From NCBI GenBank assembly GCA_016713425.1, contig JADJPE010000005.1, positions 5,430,501 to 5,494,500 of the forward strand: DNA of 64,000 nt, in the 5' to 3' direction. Made by a program: the position numbers and the translations under genes. Source of the stretch: Deltaproteobacteria bacterium (GTDB lineage: Bacteria > Myxococcota > Kuafuiibacteriia > Kuafuiibacteriales > Kuafuiibacteriaceae). Positions 26,583 through 35,928 of this stretch are shown here, one piece after another (the stretch's first letter is position 1; the number at the start of each line of letters is the position of its first letter). The notes under the pieces were generated by a model, which was given only the letters and a program-made list of their open reading frames with translations, made no database searches and was not told where the DNA came from.

Positions 26583-26959
26583 CGACAAAGAAGGTCATGG
26601 TCGTCGACGACTCGCACACGGTGCAGGCGCTCGTCTCGTCGGCGTTTGCGAACCATGGATTCAGCGTCATCTGTGCGTCTGACGGCATGGACGCGATCGA
26701 GAAGTTGTCGATGCACGACGACGTGGTGCTCATCTTCTGCGACGTCAACATGCCTCGGATGAGCGGCCTCGAGATGGTCAGTGAAGTCAAACGCATGCAG
26801 AAGTACGTCGATATTCCGGTGGTCATGCTTACAACAGAAGGCCGTCCGGAGCTCATGCGCCGCGCGAAGGAGGCAGGCGCAAGTGCATGGATTGTCAAAC
26901 CATTCAAACCGGAACAGCTCGTCGCGGTTGTGAAGAAGCTCGTTGAACGAACAGGCTAG
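26579..26959 (+). CDS. CheY-like single-domain response regulator
   Basis: 126 aa receiver with all signature residues: acidic pair D10-D11, phospho-acceptor D55 in FCDVNMPRMSG, T85 in VVMLTTEG, K107 in IVKPFKP. There is no output domain. It lies between the CheX-like and GGDEF-EAL genes and probably carries phosphate from the CheA-like kinase to other proteins, possibly to the GGDEF-EAL protein. Confidence 0.93.
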   Translation: MTTKKVMVVDDSHTVQALVSSAFANHGFSVICASDGMDAIEKLSMHDDVVLIFCDVNMPRMSGLEMVSEVKRMQKYVDIPVVMLTTEGRPELMRRAKEAGASAWIVKPFKPEQLVAVVKKLVERTG

Positions 26960-26970
26960 ACGATACAGTC

Positions 26971-29100
26971 ATGAATGAGAACCGCCCCCCGCTCGTCCTA
27001 CTCGTCGCGCCCACGCCCTCGCCGACCCTCGAGCGGGCCCTGGCTTCGACCGGACTCCGGGTCGTACACTCGAACGAACCGCGCGAAATCCTCGAGAAGC
27101 TCACGGAGCTCGACATTCGCCTGATCGTCGTGGACGGCCGACGATTCCCCCGAGGCGCCCAAGAAGTCGCCACGCTCCTCCATGAGGGCATGCCGGAGAA
27201 CACGCTTCCAACCATCGTGGTCGTCGACGACATCGACGCTGCGATCGAGATCTTCGGATCTTCGTCCGCCGTCGAAATTCTCGCCGACGAGCGTCTGCTC
27301 GTTCACGCCGTCGGGCGCTCTCTGAAGACGCAGAAGGTTCACGAAGACCGACGACGGGCCGAGACGCGCTTCTCTCGCGCACGCCTCATGGCGGGTTTCG
27401 CGAGTTGGGAGTGGAGCCTCGAAACCAATCGGTTCGCCTGCGACCTCGAGCTCCTCGAGATCTTCGACTGCGGACCGATCCGCGGCTCCGTGCAAGTCGA
27501 AGACCTTCTCGGGCAAGTCCACCCGAGCGACGCCGCGTTGGTTCGCACGGCTTTCGAGAATCGACGACCTCACCAGATCGAGTATCGCCTGTCGTCGACC
27601 AGCGCTCGCCCTATCCGTACGGTGCTTCAGGAAGCAGAGCTCGTCCAAGATCAGCCGAACGGCGAGGTCCGACTTCTCGGAACCGTTCTCGACATTTCGG
27701 AGCTGAAGGACGCCCAGACCCGCATCGCGCGTCTCGTGTACTTCGACAGCCTCACCGGGCTCCCGAATCGAGCCTATTTGAACGAGCATCTCGCACGAGT
27801 CATCGGGGCGGCCCAACGCAACCAGGAGCGGGTGGCCGTCATGGGGCTCGATCTGGACCTATTCAAACGCGTCAACGACACCCTCGGCCATGCGGCCGGG
27901 GATCTTCTGCTCCGAGAGGTCGCCAACCGCATCAGTCGTGCGATTCGCCACGGGGACTCCGTTGTCGCGAGCGGTCATGGTTCGGTCGATCTTAAGCCAA
28001 CAACCTCATCGACGACGGGCGTCGACCGTGAGAACACCGCCGTTCGTCTGGGCGGCGATGAGTTTATCATTATTCTGAATCGCCTCAACGCGCCCGAAGA
28101 CGCAGAGGTGGTCGCACGAAGAATCGCCGACCGGCTTTCAAAGTCTGTCGTCATCGAGGGCGCCGAAGTCTTCGTGAGTTGCAGTATCGGGATCTCGCTC
28201 TTTCCCGAGAACAGCGACTCGCCGGAGGAACTTCTCAAGCAGTCCGATGCCGCAATGTACGAAGCCAAAGAAAAGGGGCGTAACACCTTTCAGTTCTTCT
28301 CCGCCTCGATCCACGAACGCGCCATGCGACGGGCCAAGCTCGAGAACGGCCTACGCGGTGCGCTCGAAAAGGATGAATTGCGCCTCGTATACCAACCCAA
28401 GGTGAAGCTTTCCACGGGCGAGACCGTCGGGGCGGAGGCATTGCTTCGTTGGACGCACCTCGGCGAGGCGATATCCCCCGGCGAATTCATTCCGGTCGCC
28501 GAAGATCGTGGCCTCATCGTGCCCATCGGAGAATGGGTGCTTCGCCACGCATGCGCCCAGATTCACGCTTGGACGCTTGCGGGGCGATCGATCCATGTCT
28601 CGATCAATGTGTCTTCGCGCCAATTTCGCGAGTCTGATTTCGTCGACAACGTGGCGCGCATCCTGCACGAGACAGGCGTCCGGCCCGACCTCGTGGAACT
28701 CGAGATCACCGAAACTTGCATCATGCAGACCTCAGAACGAGCGACTCGGACGTTGGAGCGCCTTAAGGCACTCGGGGTCACGATCGCCGTCGACGACTTC
28801 GGGACGGGCTACTCATCCCTCAGCTATCTGGGTCGGCTCCCGATCGATACGCTGAAGATCGACGTTGAATTCGTAAGAAGTGTCGTGACGAATGCATCCT
28901 GTCGCGCGATCACGTCGGCGATCATTGCGCTCGGGCGCACGCTCGGTCTTCAAATCGTCGCCGAGGGCGTCGAGTCAAAGAAGCAGATCGACTATCTCCT
29001 CCAGCAGGGCTGTTCCTTTGCGCAAGGATTCGCGTTCAGCCGCGGGATCCCACCCGAGGAGCTGCGCTCGGCGTATAAGGCTCAGCCGGAGGACGCATGA
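26971..29100 (+). CDS. GGDEF-EAL c-di-GMP turnover protein with degenerate receiver and PAS domains
   Basis: 709 aa. Residues 1-125 resemble a receiver (LVLLVAPTPSPTLERAL, LIVVDGRRF) without a clear acidic pocket. A PAS domain lies at about 135-255 (FASWEWSLETNRF). The GGDEF domain (about 256-440) has DSLTGLPNRAYL and an intact RLGGDEF at 358-364. It also has an insert of about 25 residues (330-356, VVASGHGSVDLKPTTSSTTG) just before that motif, and no RxxD inhibitory site. The EAL domain (about 455-700) is complete: EALLRW, ELEITET, DDFGTGYSS, KIDVEFV, AEGVES. Both activities are possible from the motifs. Its stop overlaps the next start (ATGA). Confidence 0.92.
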   Translation: MNENRPPLVLLVAPTPSPTLERALASTGLRVVHSNEPREILEKLTELDIRLIVVDGRRFPRGAQEVATLLHEGMPENTLPTIVVVDDIDAAIEIFGSSSAVEILADERLLVHAVGRSLKTQKVHEDRRRAETRFSRARLMAGFASWEWSLETNRFACDLELLEIFDCGPIRGSVQVEDLLGQVHPSDAALVRTAFENRRPHQIEYRLSSTSARPIRTVLQEAELVQDQPNGEVRLLGTVLDISELKDAQTRIARLVYFDSLTGLPNRAYLNEHLARVIGAAQRNQERVAVMGLDLDLFKRVNDTLGHAAGDLLLREVANRISRAIRHGDSVVASGHGSVDLKPTTSSTTGVDRENTAVRLGGDEFIIILNRLNAPEDAEVVARRIADRLSKSVVIEGAEVFVSCSIGISLFPENSDSPEELLKQSDAAMYEAKEKGRNTFQFFSASIHERAMRRAKLENGLRGALEKDELRLVYQPKVKLSTGETVGAEALLRWTHLGEAISPGEFIPVAEDRGLIVPIGEWVLRHACAQIHAWTLAGRSIHVSINVSSRQFRESDFVDNVARILHETGVRPDLVELEITETCIMQTSERATRTLERLKALGVTIAVDDFGTGYSSLSYLGRLPIDTLKIDVEFVRSVVTNASCRAITSAIIALGRTLGLQIVAEGVESKKQIDYLLQQGCSFAQGFAFSRGIPPEELRSAYKAQPEDA

Positions 29101-31292
29101 GGCCAAACGCGCACCGTCTGCGCTTCCATTCGGTCGGATGGAAAATCGCCGGTGCGACCGTAGTGGTGGTGACCGCCCTCGCCGCCATCGTGCACGTCGC
29201 CGTGAGCCGACGGCACCGTGAGTACATCAAGGCCGCCAAACAAGACGCGGCCAGGATGGTCATTCAATTGACCGCCGCTGGTCTATCAGCACCCGTTGTC
29301 TTTGGCGACACTCAGACCACGCAAGAACAACTCGATCTTCTCGAGTCCAATGAAGATGTTCTCTACGCAGGCGCATGGCTGGTGAGCAACGACAAACCGC
29401 CCATGCCCACCGAACGGCTCGGCCTATACTACCGGCAGGCCCGGACTCCGAGGCGCGGGCATCCTCCGGCATCGCCACGAGAACGCACCACGGAACAAGT
29501 CATGAAACCCGACCGCGTACCGGAGCAGATCGAGCAAAGCTACGGTCAGATGTTGATCTCGACGGCGCCGATCGTCGATCTGAGCGGGCGGACCGTCGGG
29601 GTCGTGCAAATCGCCTTCTCTTTGGCGCGCGAGCGCGCGGCCGATGAGGCAGGCGAACACCAGGCGATCATCTTTTCGGCAACTCTTGCAACTTTTCTTG
29701 CCTCGATCCTTCTCCTCTTCGCGCGTTTTGCAATCATAAGGCCACTACACATGCTTTCGAACGCCGCAAATCGCCTGGAGCGCGGCGAAAGGGCAACCAT
29801 CGACGTGCAATCGAAGGACGAGATCGGCGACCTCGCGACCGCTCTACGTGCGATGTCGAGCGCCGTGCAAGACCGGGAAGCGAAGCTCAAAGCGCGCAAC
29901 AACGACATGCGATTGATCCTCGACAACGCCGGCGAGGGTTTCGTGACGGTCACATCTCACGGAAAGATGGCGGACGAACGTTCGAAGATGATCGACGAAT
30001 GGTTCGGCCCACCCGCGGATGGCGCAACTTTCTTCGACTTCATAGCAACCGTCGCCGGACAAGAGATCGCCGACTGGATGACGCTCGGATGCGAAGCCCT
30101 TCACGATGGATTCCTGCCCCTTCAGGTCGCGATCGACCAGCTTCCCAAGCAGTTCTCGCATGACGGGCGTTATTTCGCGCTCGAGTACCGCCCCATCTTG
30201 CAGGAAGATGGCACATTTCAGGCGATCTTGGTGGTCATCCGAAACATCACCGCAGAGGTCGAGTTCAAACGCTCGGAGGCGCTCCAACGAGAGGCCCTTG
30301 CCCTATTCCAACACTACGTGCGCAACCGCATCGGTCTCATCGATTTCTTCCGCGAATCACGCACCCTCGTCGATGCGATCATCATGCACCGAAAAGACGA
30401 GCAAGCGATGCGCCGCAACATCCACACACTCAAGGGCAACGCCGCCTTGTTTGGCGTCGAACGCATCGCAGAGTATTGCCATCGCCTCGAGTCGAAGTGG
30501 TCCGAAGATGATCGGCACCCGAGCACATCCGATCTTCAAGAGCTGTCGAATCGATGGCGATCGGTCGAGGAGGTCGTCAGCAACCTGGGCGCCGGCACGG
30601 AATCTGAGATTATCATGAGCCGAGAAGAACACGCGCGCCTCCTCGCGGCCATTCGGTCACGGCAACCGCACGCCGAACTCGAATCCGCCCTGGGCGCTCT
30701 CGCCTACGAGCCGGCGGCGCGACGACTCGCCGCGATGCGGGAGCAAGTCCTGGCGCTCGGCGAGCGATACGGAAAGCCCGAGATTCAGGTCGAGATCAAG
30801 CCCACGCCCCTGCGACTTCCTTCTGCTCGTTGGGCAAGATTCTGGCCATCGTTGGTTCACATCTTTCGCAACGCGGTCGACCACGGTCTCGAAGACGCGG
30901 ATGAACGAAGTCGGCTGGGGAAGCCGCCCCACGGACGCATCGTGCTCTCGTTCGAGAATGTCGGAGACAAGGTCGTCTTCGCCTTCGAAGATGACGGCCG
31001 AGGCATCGCGTGGACCAAGCTCGCGGAGCGTGCCGCCGAGATCGGGCTCCAGACGACCACCAAGGCGGAACTTGAACAGGCTCTCTACTCGGGCGCGCTC
31101 TCCTCGAGGGGAGAGGTCACGGAGCTTTCGGGTCGAGGCATCGGAATTTCAGCCGTCAATGCGACCATTCAGTCCCTGGGGGGCACGATGTCCATTGCCA
31201 GCGAGAGTGGCCACGGAACATCCATCCGGTTCGCCTTTCCCAGCTCGATGCTGAAGGATGATGCACCGACTCAGGAATCCTCTGCCACCTGA
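29097..31292 (+). CDS. CheA-like membrane sensor kinase (CHASE-HAMP-PAS-HPt-HATPase)
   Basis: 731 aa. TM1 (about 15-37), a periplasmic sensor of about 145 residues, TM2 (about 188-212), a HAMP domain (IIRPLHMLSNAANRLERG), a PAS domain (about 275-400), an HPt helix bundle with H443 in the IHTLKGNAALFG motif, and a CheA-type ATPase (HIFRNAVDHGLED, DDGRGI, GRGIGISAVN). There is no dimerisation DHp domain and no receiver or CheW-like domain. So the phospho-histidine is on the HPt, as in CheA, and the target must be a separate receiver, most likely the CheY-like protein three genes upstream. Confidence 0.9.
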   Translation: MRPNAHRLRFHSVGWKIAGATVVVVTALAAIVHVAVSRRHREYIKAAKQDAARMVIQLTAAGLSAPVVFGDTQTTQEQLDLLESNEDVLYAGAWLVSNDKPPMPTERLGLYYRQARTPRRGHPPASPRERTTEQVMKPDRVPEQIEQSYGQMLISTAPIVDLSGRTVGVVQIAFSLARERAADEAGEHQAIIFSATLATFLASILLLFARFAIIRPLHMLSNAANRLERGERATIDVQSKDEIGDLATALRAMSSAVQDREAKLKARNNDMRLILDNAGEGFVTVTSHGKMADERSKMIDEWFGPPADGATFFDFIATVAGQEIADWMTLGCEALHDGFLPLQVAIDQLPKQFSHDGRYFALEYRPILQEDGTFQAILVVIRNITAEVEFKRSEALQREALALFQHYVRNRIGLIDFFRESRTLVDAIIMHRKDEQAMRRNIHTLKGNAALFGVERIAEYCHRLESKWSEDDRHPSTSDLQELSNRWRSVEEVVSNLGAGTESEIIMSREEHARLLAAIRSRQPHAELESALGALAYEPAARRLAAMREQVLALGERYGKPEIQVEIKPTPLRLPSARWARFWPSLVHIFRNAVDHGLEDADERSRLGKPPHGRIVLSFENVGDKVVFAFEDDGRGIAWTKLAERAAEIGLQTTTKAELEQALYSGALSSRGEVTELSGRGIGISAVNATIQSLGGTMSIASESGHGTSIRFAFPSSMLKDDAPTQESSAT

Positions 31293-31605
31293 CACCTCTG
31301 GTCGTCGCTCGGGGCCAACGCCCAGCGTTTCTGATTCGCGATGCGCTCAGCAAGCGCTGGGTTCGTGTTCATGCCACCGCGAATCACACAACTCGACCCA
31401 ACCCCTCAACGGGGCCCCTGAACGGGCATCTTGAGGATGTCACCGGAAAACGGTGGGATTGCGGAGTCGACGCCGACGCCGACAATCGACCGCCGACTGC
31501 GACAACCGGCAGGGTTTGCAGTCGGCAGCCAGGCTGAACGATCGTTGACCCTCCGGGGGGCATGTGTCCCCTCCGGGGAGAAGCGCAACGTCATAGAGCC
31601 CCACC
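31293..31605. other. Intergenic region, no gene seen
   Basis: 313 bp after the CheA-like gene. It holds a distant inverted repeat CCCAGCG/CGCTGGG (about 31320-31364), a 5-bp CACCG-GAAAA-CGGTG hairpin (31440-31454) and two copies of CCCTCCGGGG (about 31547 and 31570). None has a T-run. No coding signal is convincing. Confidence 0.4.
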
Positions 31606-32346
31606 GTGATACGCGCCATTCGTGCCGGGAGCACCACGCTCTGGGTCGCGAAGTCCCTGCTCAAGGTCAGCAAGCAAGGAATCGGTTCCGGGTCGGTGAC
31701 CAGCGTTCCCCTGGGCATCAACTGTGGCAGCGACTGCACCGAGAGCTACGAAGCGGCGACGTCCGTTGTGCTGAAGGCCCAAGCCGCCTCGGGTTCGGAG
31801 TTCTCGGGTTGGAGTGGCGGCGGGTGCAGCGGGAACGAGGCAACCTGCACAGTAGCGATGACCGGAGCCCGTACCGTCACCGCCGAGTTCGCGCTTGCAA
31901 CCAAGGTGTCTTTTTCCCCGGGAACCATTCTGATCGAGCAGAACCAATATGCCGAGACCGCCAGGTTCAGGCTGTACATGCAGGCCGATGGAAATCTCGT
32001 ACTGTACCGGAAGTCGGACGCCACCGTCCTCTGGTCGAGTGGAACCAGCGGACGAACCTGCAACGACAGCAACGTCTGCAAAGCGAAGTTCCAGGGCTCG
32101 TGGTCACCGCCGAAGACGCACGAGTCGCCCTGCGGTCTACCGTCTAGCGTCTACGCGTCAGGGTCGCGCGGAGCATCACCTTTGATCCCTGCGTATCGGC
32201 CTCGGTCGCGACCGCTGTCCGTCCGCGGTCCATCACCAACCTGTGCTCCTGAACCATGGGGTCGATCCCGGTGGGAAGGCCGCTGCTCAGGACTTGGACG
32301 ACCGAAACCGCAAAGTCTCCATCGGTTAAGACGCGCTCACACATAG
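31606..32346 (+). pseudogene. Remnant of a secreted Cys-rich repeat / B-lectin protein
   Basis: Open frame of 246 aa without a signal peptide. Residues 26-95 match the InlB-type bacterial repeat (GSGSVTSVPLGINCGSDC...SGWSGGGCSGNEATC...TVTAEF). Residues 100-150 look like a bulb-type lectin repeat (MQADGNLVLYRKSDATVLWSSG). After about residue 165 (near 32100) the frame turns into Arg/Pro/Ser-rich sequence with no family resemblance, so the lectin domain is cut or frame-shifted. Both ends missing suggests a decayed gene; a short real protein cannot be excluded. Confidence 0.5.
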
Positions 32347-32411
32347 TATGGGTCGAGCGCTCCAGTTGCGCCCTCGATCGACGTCCAGCGCTGACTTGAG
32401 CCTAAAAAGGT

Positions 32412-32430
32412 GGTTGGCTCGCAGCCAACC
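32412..32430 (+). promoter_or_regulatory. Hairpin directly before the addB start codon
   Basis: GGTTGGCT and AGCCAACC form a perfect 8-bp stem with a CGC loop, ending at the base before ATG 32431. The purine-rich AAAAAGG ends at 32410, about 20 nt from the ATG in linear sequence. Folding would bring it close. An alternative GTG start at 32410 would put the hairpin inside the coding region. Confidence 0.55.
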
Positions 32431-35400
32431 ATGAAACGCCTCGTCGCATCGCGTCGAAATGACCTCCGCCTCGCCGTGATGTCGAGCTGGCTGTTCGACA
32501 CCGCGACCCAAGGCTCGGTCCTTGTCGTGGGCACGACCCGAAGGGCTGCCGACGACTTTGCGCGCGACATTCTGCGCGCGGACGAACGGGGGCGCATAGG
32601 TGTCGTCCGGCTCACGCTTCGCCAGCTCGCAAGAGAGCTTGCTACGCGCGATCTAGCCCGGAGCAAGAAGGGCACCGCCGGTTTCCTCGCTTGCGAAGCG
32701 CTCGCCGCGCGATCCGCGCACCAGGCGCAATTCCACGGAGGCCTTCGAGCCTTCGCAGCCGCCGCGAAAAGCCCAGGATTCGCGCGGGCGCTTGCCGAGA
32801 CCATTCGCGATCTGCGTGGGGAAGGAATTGGCCCGTCCGAACTCGCGCCGCTCGGCCCCGCTGGCGCCGACCTCATGACACTGCTCAAGGCCTACGAAGC
32901 AGCGCTCGCCGCCCACAGGCTCGCCGATCCGAGCGATGTCTTCGAGATCGCGACGACCGTCGTCGAGCGGGGCGAACATCCGTTCGTTGCACGGCCGATC
33001 CTCCTCCTCGACGTTGCACCGGCAACGCGCGCCGAAGAACGCTTCGTCGGCGCACTCAGCAATGCGAGCCCTTCGGTCCTGGCCGGCGCGCTTCGCGGCG
33101 ACGACGACGGCATCGCCCGCCTCGAAGCGGCGCTCGGCGTTCGCGCCGAGTACCTCGAAGATATTGACCTCGTCGATCCGGTCCGCGTTCCATCGGACGG
33201 CCCGGATGAAAGCCGCCGCGGGCGGGCCCTCGAGCGGGCGCAAGCAAGGACCTTCAGGGCGCTTCCCCGCGACGAGGTCGCGGTCGTTCCGCCGGAGGCG
33301 GAGCCAGAGGACCACTCGTTCGAGCTGTTCGCCGCAAGCGGCGAGTCGGCGGAGGTGCTCGAGATCGCGCGTCGCATCCTTGTCGCCGCGCGCCAAGAAG
33401 GCGTCGCATTCGACGAGATGGCCATCCTCCTGCGCCACCCGTCCATCTACGAACCGCTCATCGAAGAGACGTTGCGGCGCGCGGACATACCGGCCTTCTT
33501 CACCCAAGGGACCCGGCGACCGCAAACGAGCGGACGTGCGCTCCTGGCCTTGCTGGCGTGTGCGGGGGAGCGCTTGTCGGCCCGGCGGTTTGCGGAGTAC
33601 CTGTCCCTCGGGCAGGTACCTCCGCTCGACGCTGAGGCCAAACCGAAACCAAGGACCGTGCCTTGGGTCGCGCCCAAGGATGATATCCAGCTCGTCTTTG
33701 CGACCGATGTGTTCGAGCCCCACGAACAAACCGACGAACAAACCGACGAACAAGCGGTCCCCGAAGCCTCGGAGCGAGATCCCCGAGGCTCGCCTCACCC
33801 CAATATTCGGCCGCATGGTCGACCCGAGGCGTCAACGCGACGAGACAACGACGAAGGCCCCGAGAGCGCCGGGACGCTCCACACACCGCGGTCTTGGGAG
33901 CATCTGCTCGTCGATGCAGCCGTCATTGGGGGCCGCGATCGGTGGGTGCGCCGTCTTCGCGGCCTCGAACAGGAGTTCCAGGCCCAGATTCGGGCGCTCG
34001 AGGTCGAGGATCCGGTGCGCGCACGCAAGAAGCAGGATGATCTCGAACGTCTTCGAAACCTCGAAGGCTTCGCGCTCCCAGTCATCGATTTCTTGGCCGC
34101 GATGCCGAGCGCGGCGCCCTGGGGTGTATGGCTCGACCACCTCGATGCGCTCGCCGGCATGGCGCTTCGACATCCGGAACCCGTGCTTGCGGTCCTGGCG
34201 GAGCTGCGCCCGATGGCGGACGTCGGACCGGTCACGCTTCGTGAGGTCCGCGAGGTCCTGACGCGGCGCCTAAAGAACGAACGCGTACCCACCGGCGGCC
34301 AACGTTTCGGTCGCGTCTTCATCGGCCATCTCGAGGAAGCCGCGGGCCGGGCCTTTCACACGGTCTTCGTGCCCGGCCTTACTGAGGGTCTCTTTCCCGA
34401 GAAGGCCTTTGAGGATCCTTTGCTCCTCGATCAGGCGCGAATCGAAATCGCCGGGCCGTCCTTCGCACTTCGCCCGCAGCGCGTGCGCCACGAGCGGCAC
34501 ATGCTGAGGCTCGGCCTCGGCGCAGCACGCGAGAAGCTCGTGGTCTCCTATCCAACGGTCGACTTGGCCGAGGGCAAGGGCCGCGTTCCGTCCTTCTACG
34601 CGCTCGAGATCCTTAGGGGTGCCGAGGGTCGCGTCCCGTCGCTTCGGGGTCTCGAACAACGCGCCCAGTCATCGGCGTCGAACCGGCCGGGCTGGCCGGC
34701 CCCCAGATCGCCAGAGACCGCGGTCGACGATGCGGACTACGATCTTTCCATCATCGGTGCACTTCGCGATCTACCTTCCGATGAGATCGGAGGACGAGGC
34801 CGCTATCTCATCGAAGGCCACGACGGCGCACCCCCGAACGACAGCCTCGTTCGAAACCTGCGTGCACGCGCACAGCGCTTTCGACATCGCTTCTCCGGCG
34901 CGGACGGTCTTTGGCTCGACGACGACAACGCACATCTCGTCGCGGCGCTTGCCGCGCGCCGTCCGACGGAGCGCGCCTATTCTGCAACATCGCTTCAGAC
35001 CTTTGCCGCATGTCCCTATCGATTCCTGCTCCACGCCCTCCATGGCCTAAGGCTACGCGAGGATTTCACGACGGTCGAGTCGCTCGATCCGCTGACACGC
35101 GGCAGCATCTACCACGACGTCCAGTTCGATCTATTCTTCGCGCTCAAAGCGCAAGGGCTCTTGCCCGTCAACGAGGCGCGCCTCGAACCCGCGACCCGAG
35201 TCCTCGACCGGGTCGTGCGCGAGGTCTTCGCTCGTTATGAAGAACGACTCGCGCCCGCGATCCCTCAGATCTTTGCTCGCGAAACGCAGGCGCTGCACCA
35301 GGACATCAACCAGGCCCTGCACGTCGAGGCCGCGCGGAGCAGCGACTGGCGTCCCATCCACGCCGAGCTCGCGTTTGGGCTGGCCGACGAGCTCGAACGA

Positions 35401-35895
35401 CGCGACCCCGAGAGCCGGCCAGAACCGATCCAGATCCTTTCTCGCTTCCTCGTGCGTGGCAGCGTGGATCTCGTCGAAGAGCACCACACGTCGGGTCATC
35501 TTCGCATCACAGATCACAAGACGGGGCGCCTCCCGAAGCCACCACCCCGCTACGTGGGAGGCGGCGAGCATCTGCAGCCGCTCCTTTATGGTCTCGCCAT
35601 GGAGGCCCGCTTGGGCAAGCCCGTCCAAAGCGGACGTCTGAGCTACGGGACCGAGCGCGGACAATTCGACGCGATCGAGGTCGAGATCAACGCGTCGTCG
35701 CGTGGGTCCTTGGGTCAGGTTCTCGAAACGATCGACGACGCCGTCGCGAGTGGTCGCTTGCCGGCTGCGCCCCAACTCGGAAAATGCAGCTACTGCGACT
35801 ATCGACCCGTTTGCGGAACGCACGAGGAGCAACGGGTGCAGCGCAAGGATATGAGTCAACTTGCCGCGCTCGAGGCGCTGCGCGCGCTCCGGTAG
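32431..35895 (+). CDS. addB: AddB-like helicase-nuclease subunit
   Basis: Partner of AddA in double-strand-break end resection. About 1154 aa. The helicase-like N-terminus (VLVVGTTRRAADDFARDIL, VVRLTLRQLAREL) has no clear Walker A. The PD-(D/E)XK nuclease has ITDHKTG near 1025. Cys for a 4Fe-4S cluster are in FAACPYRF (about 860) and GKCSYCDYRPVCG (about 1118-1125). A repeat-coded acidic insert (QTDEQTDEQ, 12-nt units at 33726-33760) precedes a low-complexity stretch at about residues 430-485. Start at ATG 32431 or GTG 32410. Confidence 0.9.
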   Translation: MKRLVASRRNDLRLAVMSSWLFDTATQGSVLVVGTTRRAADDFARDILRADERGRIGVVRLTLRQLARELATRDLARSKKGTAGFLACEALAARSAHQAQFHGGLRAFAAAAKSPGFARALAETIRDLRGEGIGPSELAPLGPAGADLMTLLKAYEAALAAHRLADPSDVFEIATTVVERGEHPFVARPILLLDVAPATRAEERFVGALSNASPSVLAGALRGDDDGIARLEAALGVRAEYLEDIDLVDPVRVPSDGPDESRRGRALERAQARTFRALPRDEVAVVPPEAEPEDHSFELFAASGESAEVLEIARRILVAARQEGVAFDEMAILLRHPSIYEPLIEETLRRADIPAFFTQGTRRPQTSGRALLALLACAGERLSARRFAEYLSLGQVPPLDAEAKPKPRTVPWVAPKDDIQLVFATDVFEPHEQTDEQTDEQAVPEASERDPRGSPHPNIRPHGRPEASTRRDNDEGPESAGTLHTPRSWEHLLVDAAVIGGRDRWVRRLRGLEQEFQAQIRALEVEDPVRARKKQDDLERLRNLEGFALPVIDFLAAMPSAAPWGVWLDHLDALAGMALRHPEPVLAVLAELRPMADVGPVTLREVREVLTRRLKNERVPTGGQRFGRVFIGHLEEAAGRAFHTVFVPGLTEGLFPEKAFEDPLLLDQARIEIAGPSFALRPQRVRHERHMLRLGLGAAREKLVVSYPTVDLAEGKGRVPSFYALEILRGAEGRVPSLRGLEQRAQSSASNRPGWPAPRSPETAVDDADYDLSIIGALRDLPSDEIGGRGRYLIEGHDGAPPNDSLVRNLRARAQRFRHRFSGADGLWLDDDNAHLVAALAARRPTERAYSATSLQTFAACPYRFLLHALHGLRLREDFTTVESLDPLTRGSIYHDVQFDLFFALKAQGLLPVNEARLEPATRVLDRVVREVFARYEERLAPAIPQIFARETQALHQDINQALHVEAARSSDWRPIHAELAFGLADELERRDPESRPEPIQILSRFLVRGSVDLVEEHHTSGHLRITDHKTGRLPKPPPRYVGGGEHLQPLLYGLAMEARLGKPVQSGRLSYGTERGQFDAIEVEINASSRGSLGQVLETIDDAVASGRLPAAPQLGKCSYCDYRPVCGTHEEQRVQRKDMSQLAALEALRALR

Positions 35896-35928
35896 TCGGA
35901 TGCTGACTGCCGCCACGAGGACACCAAC

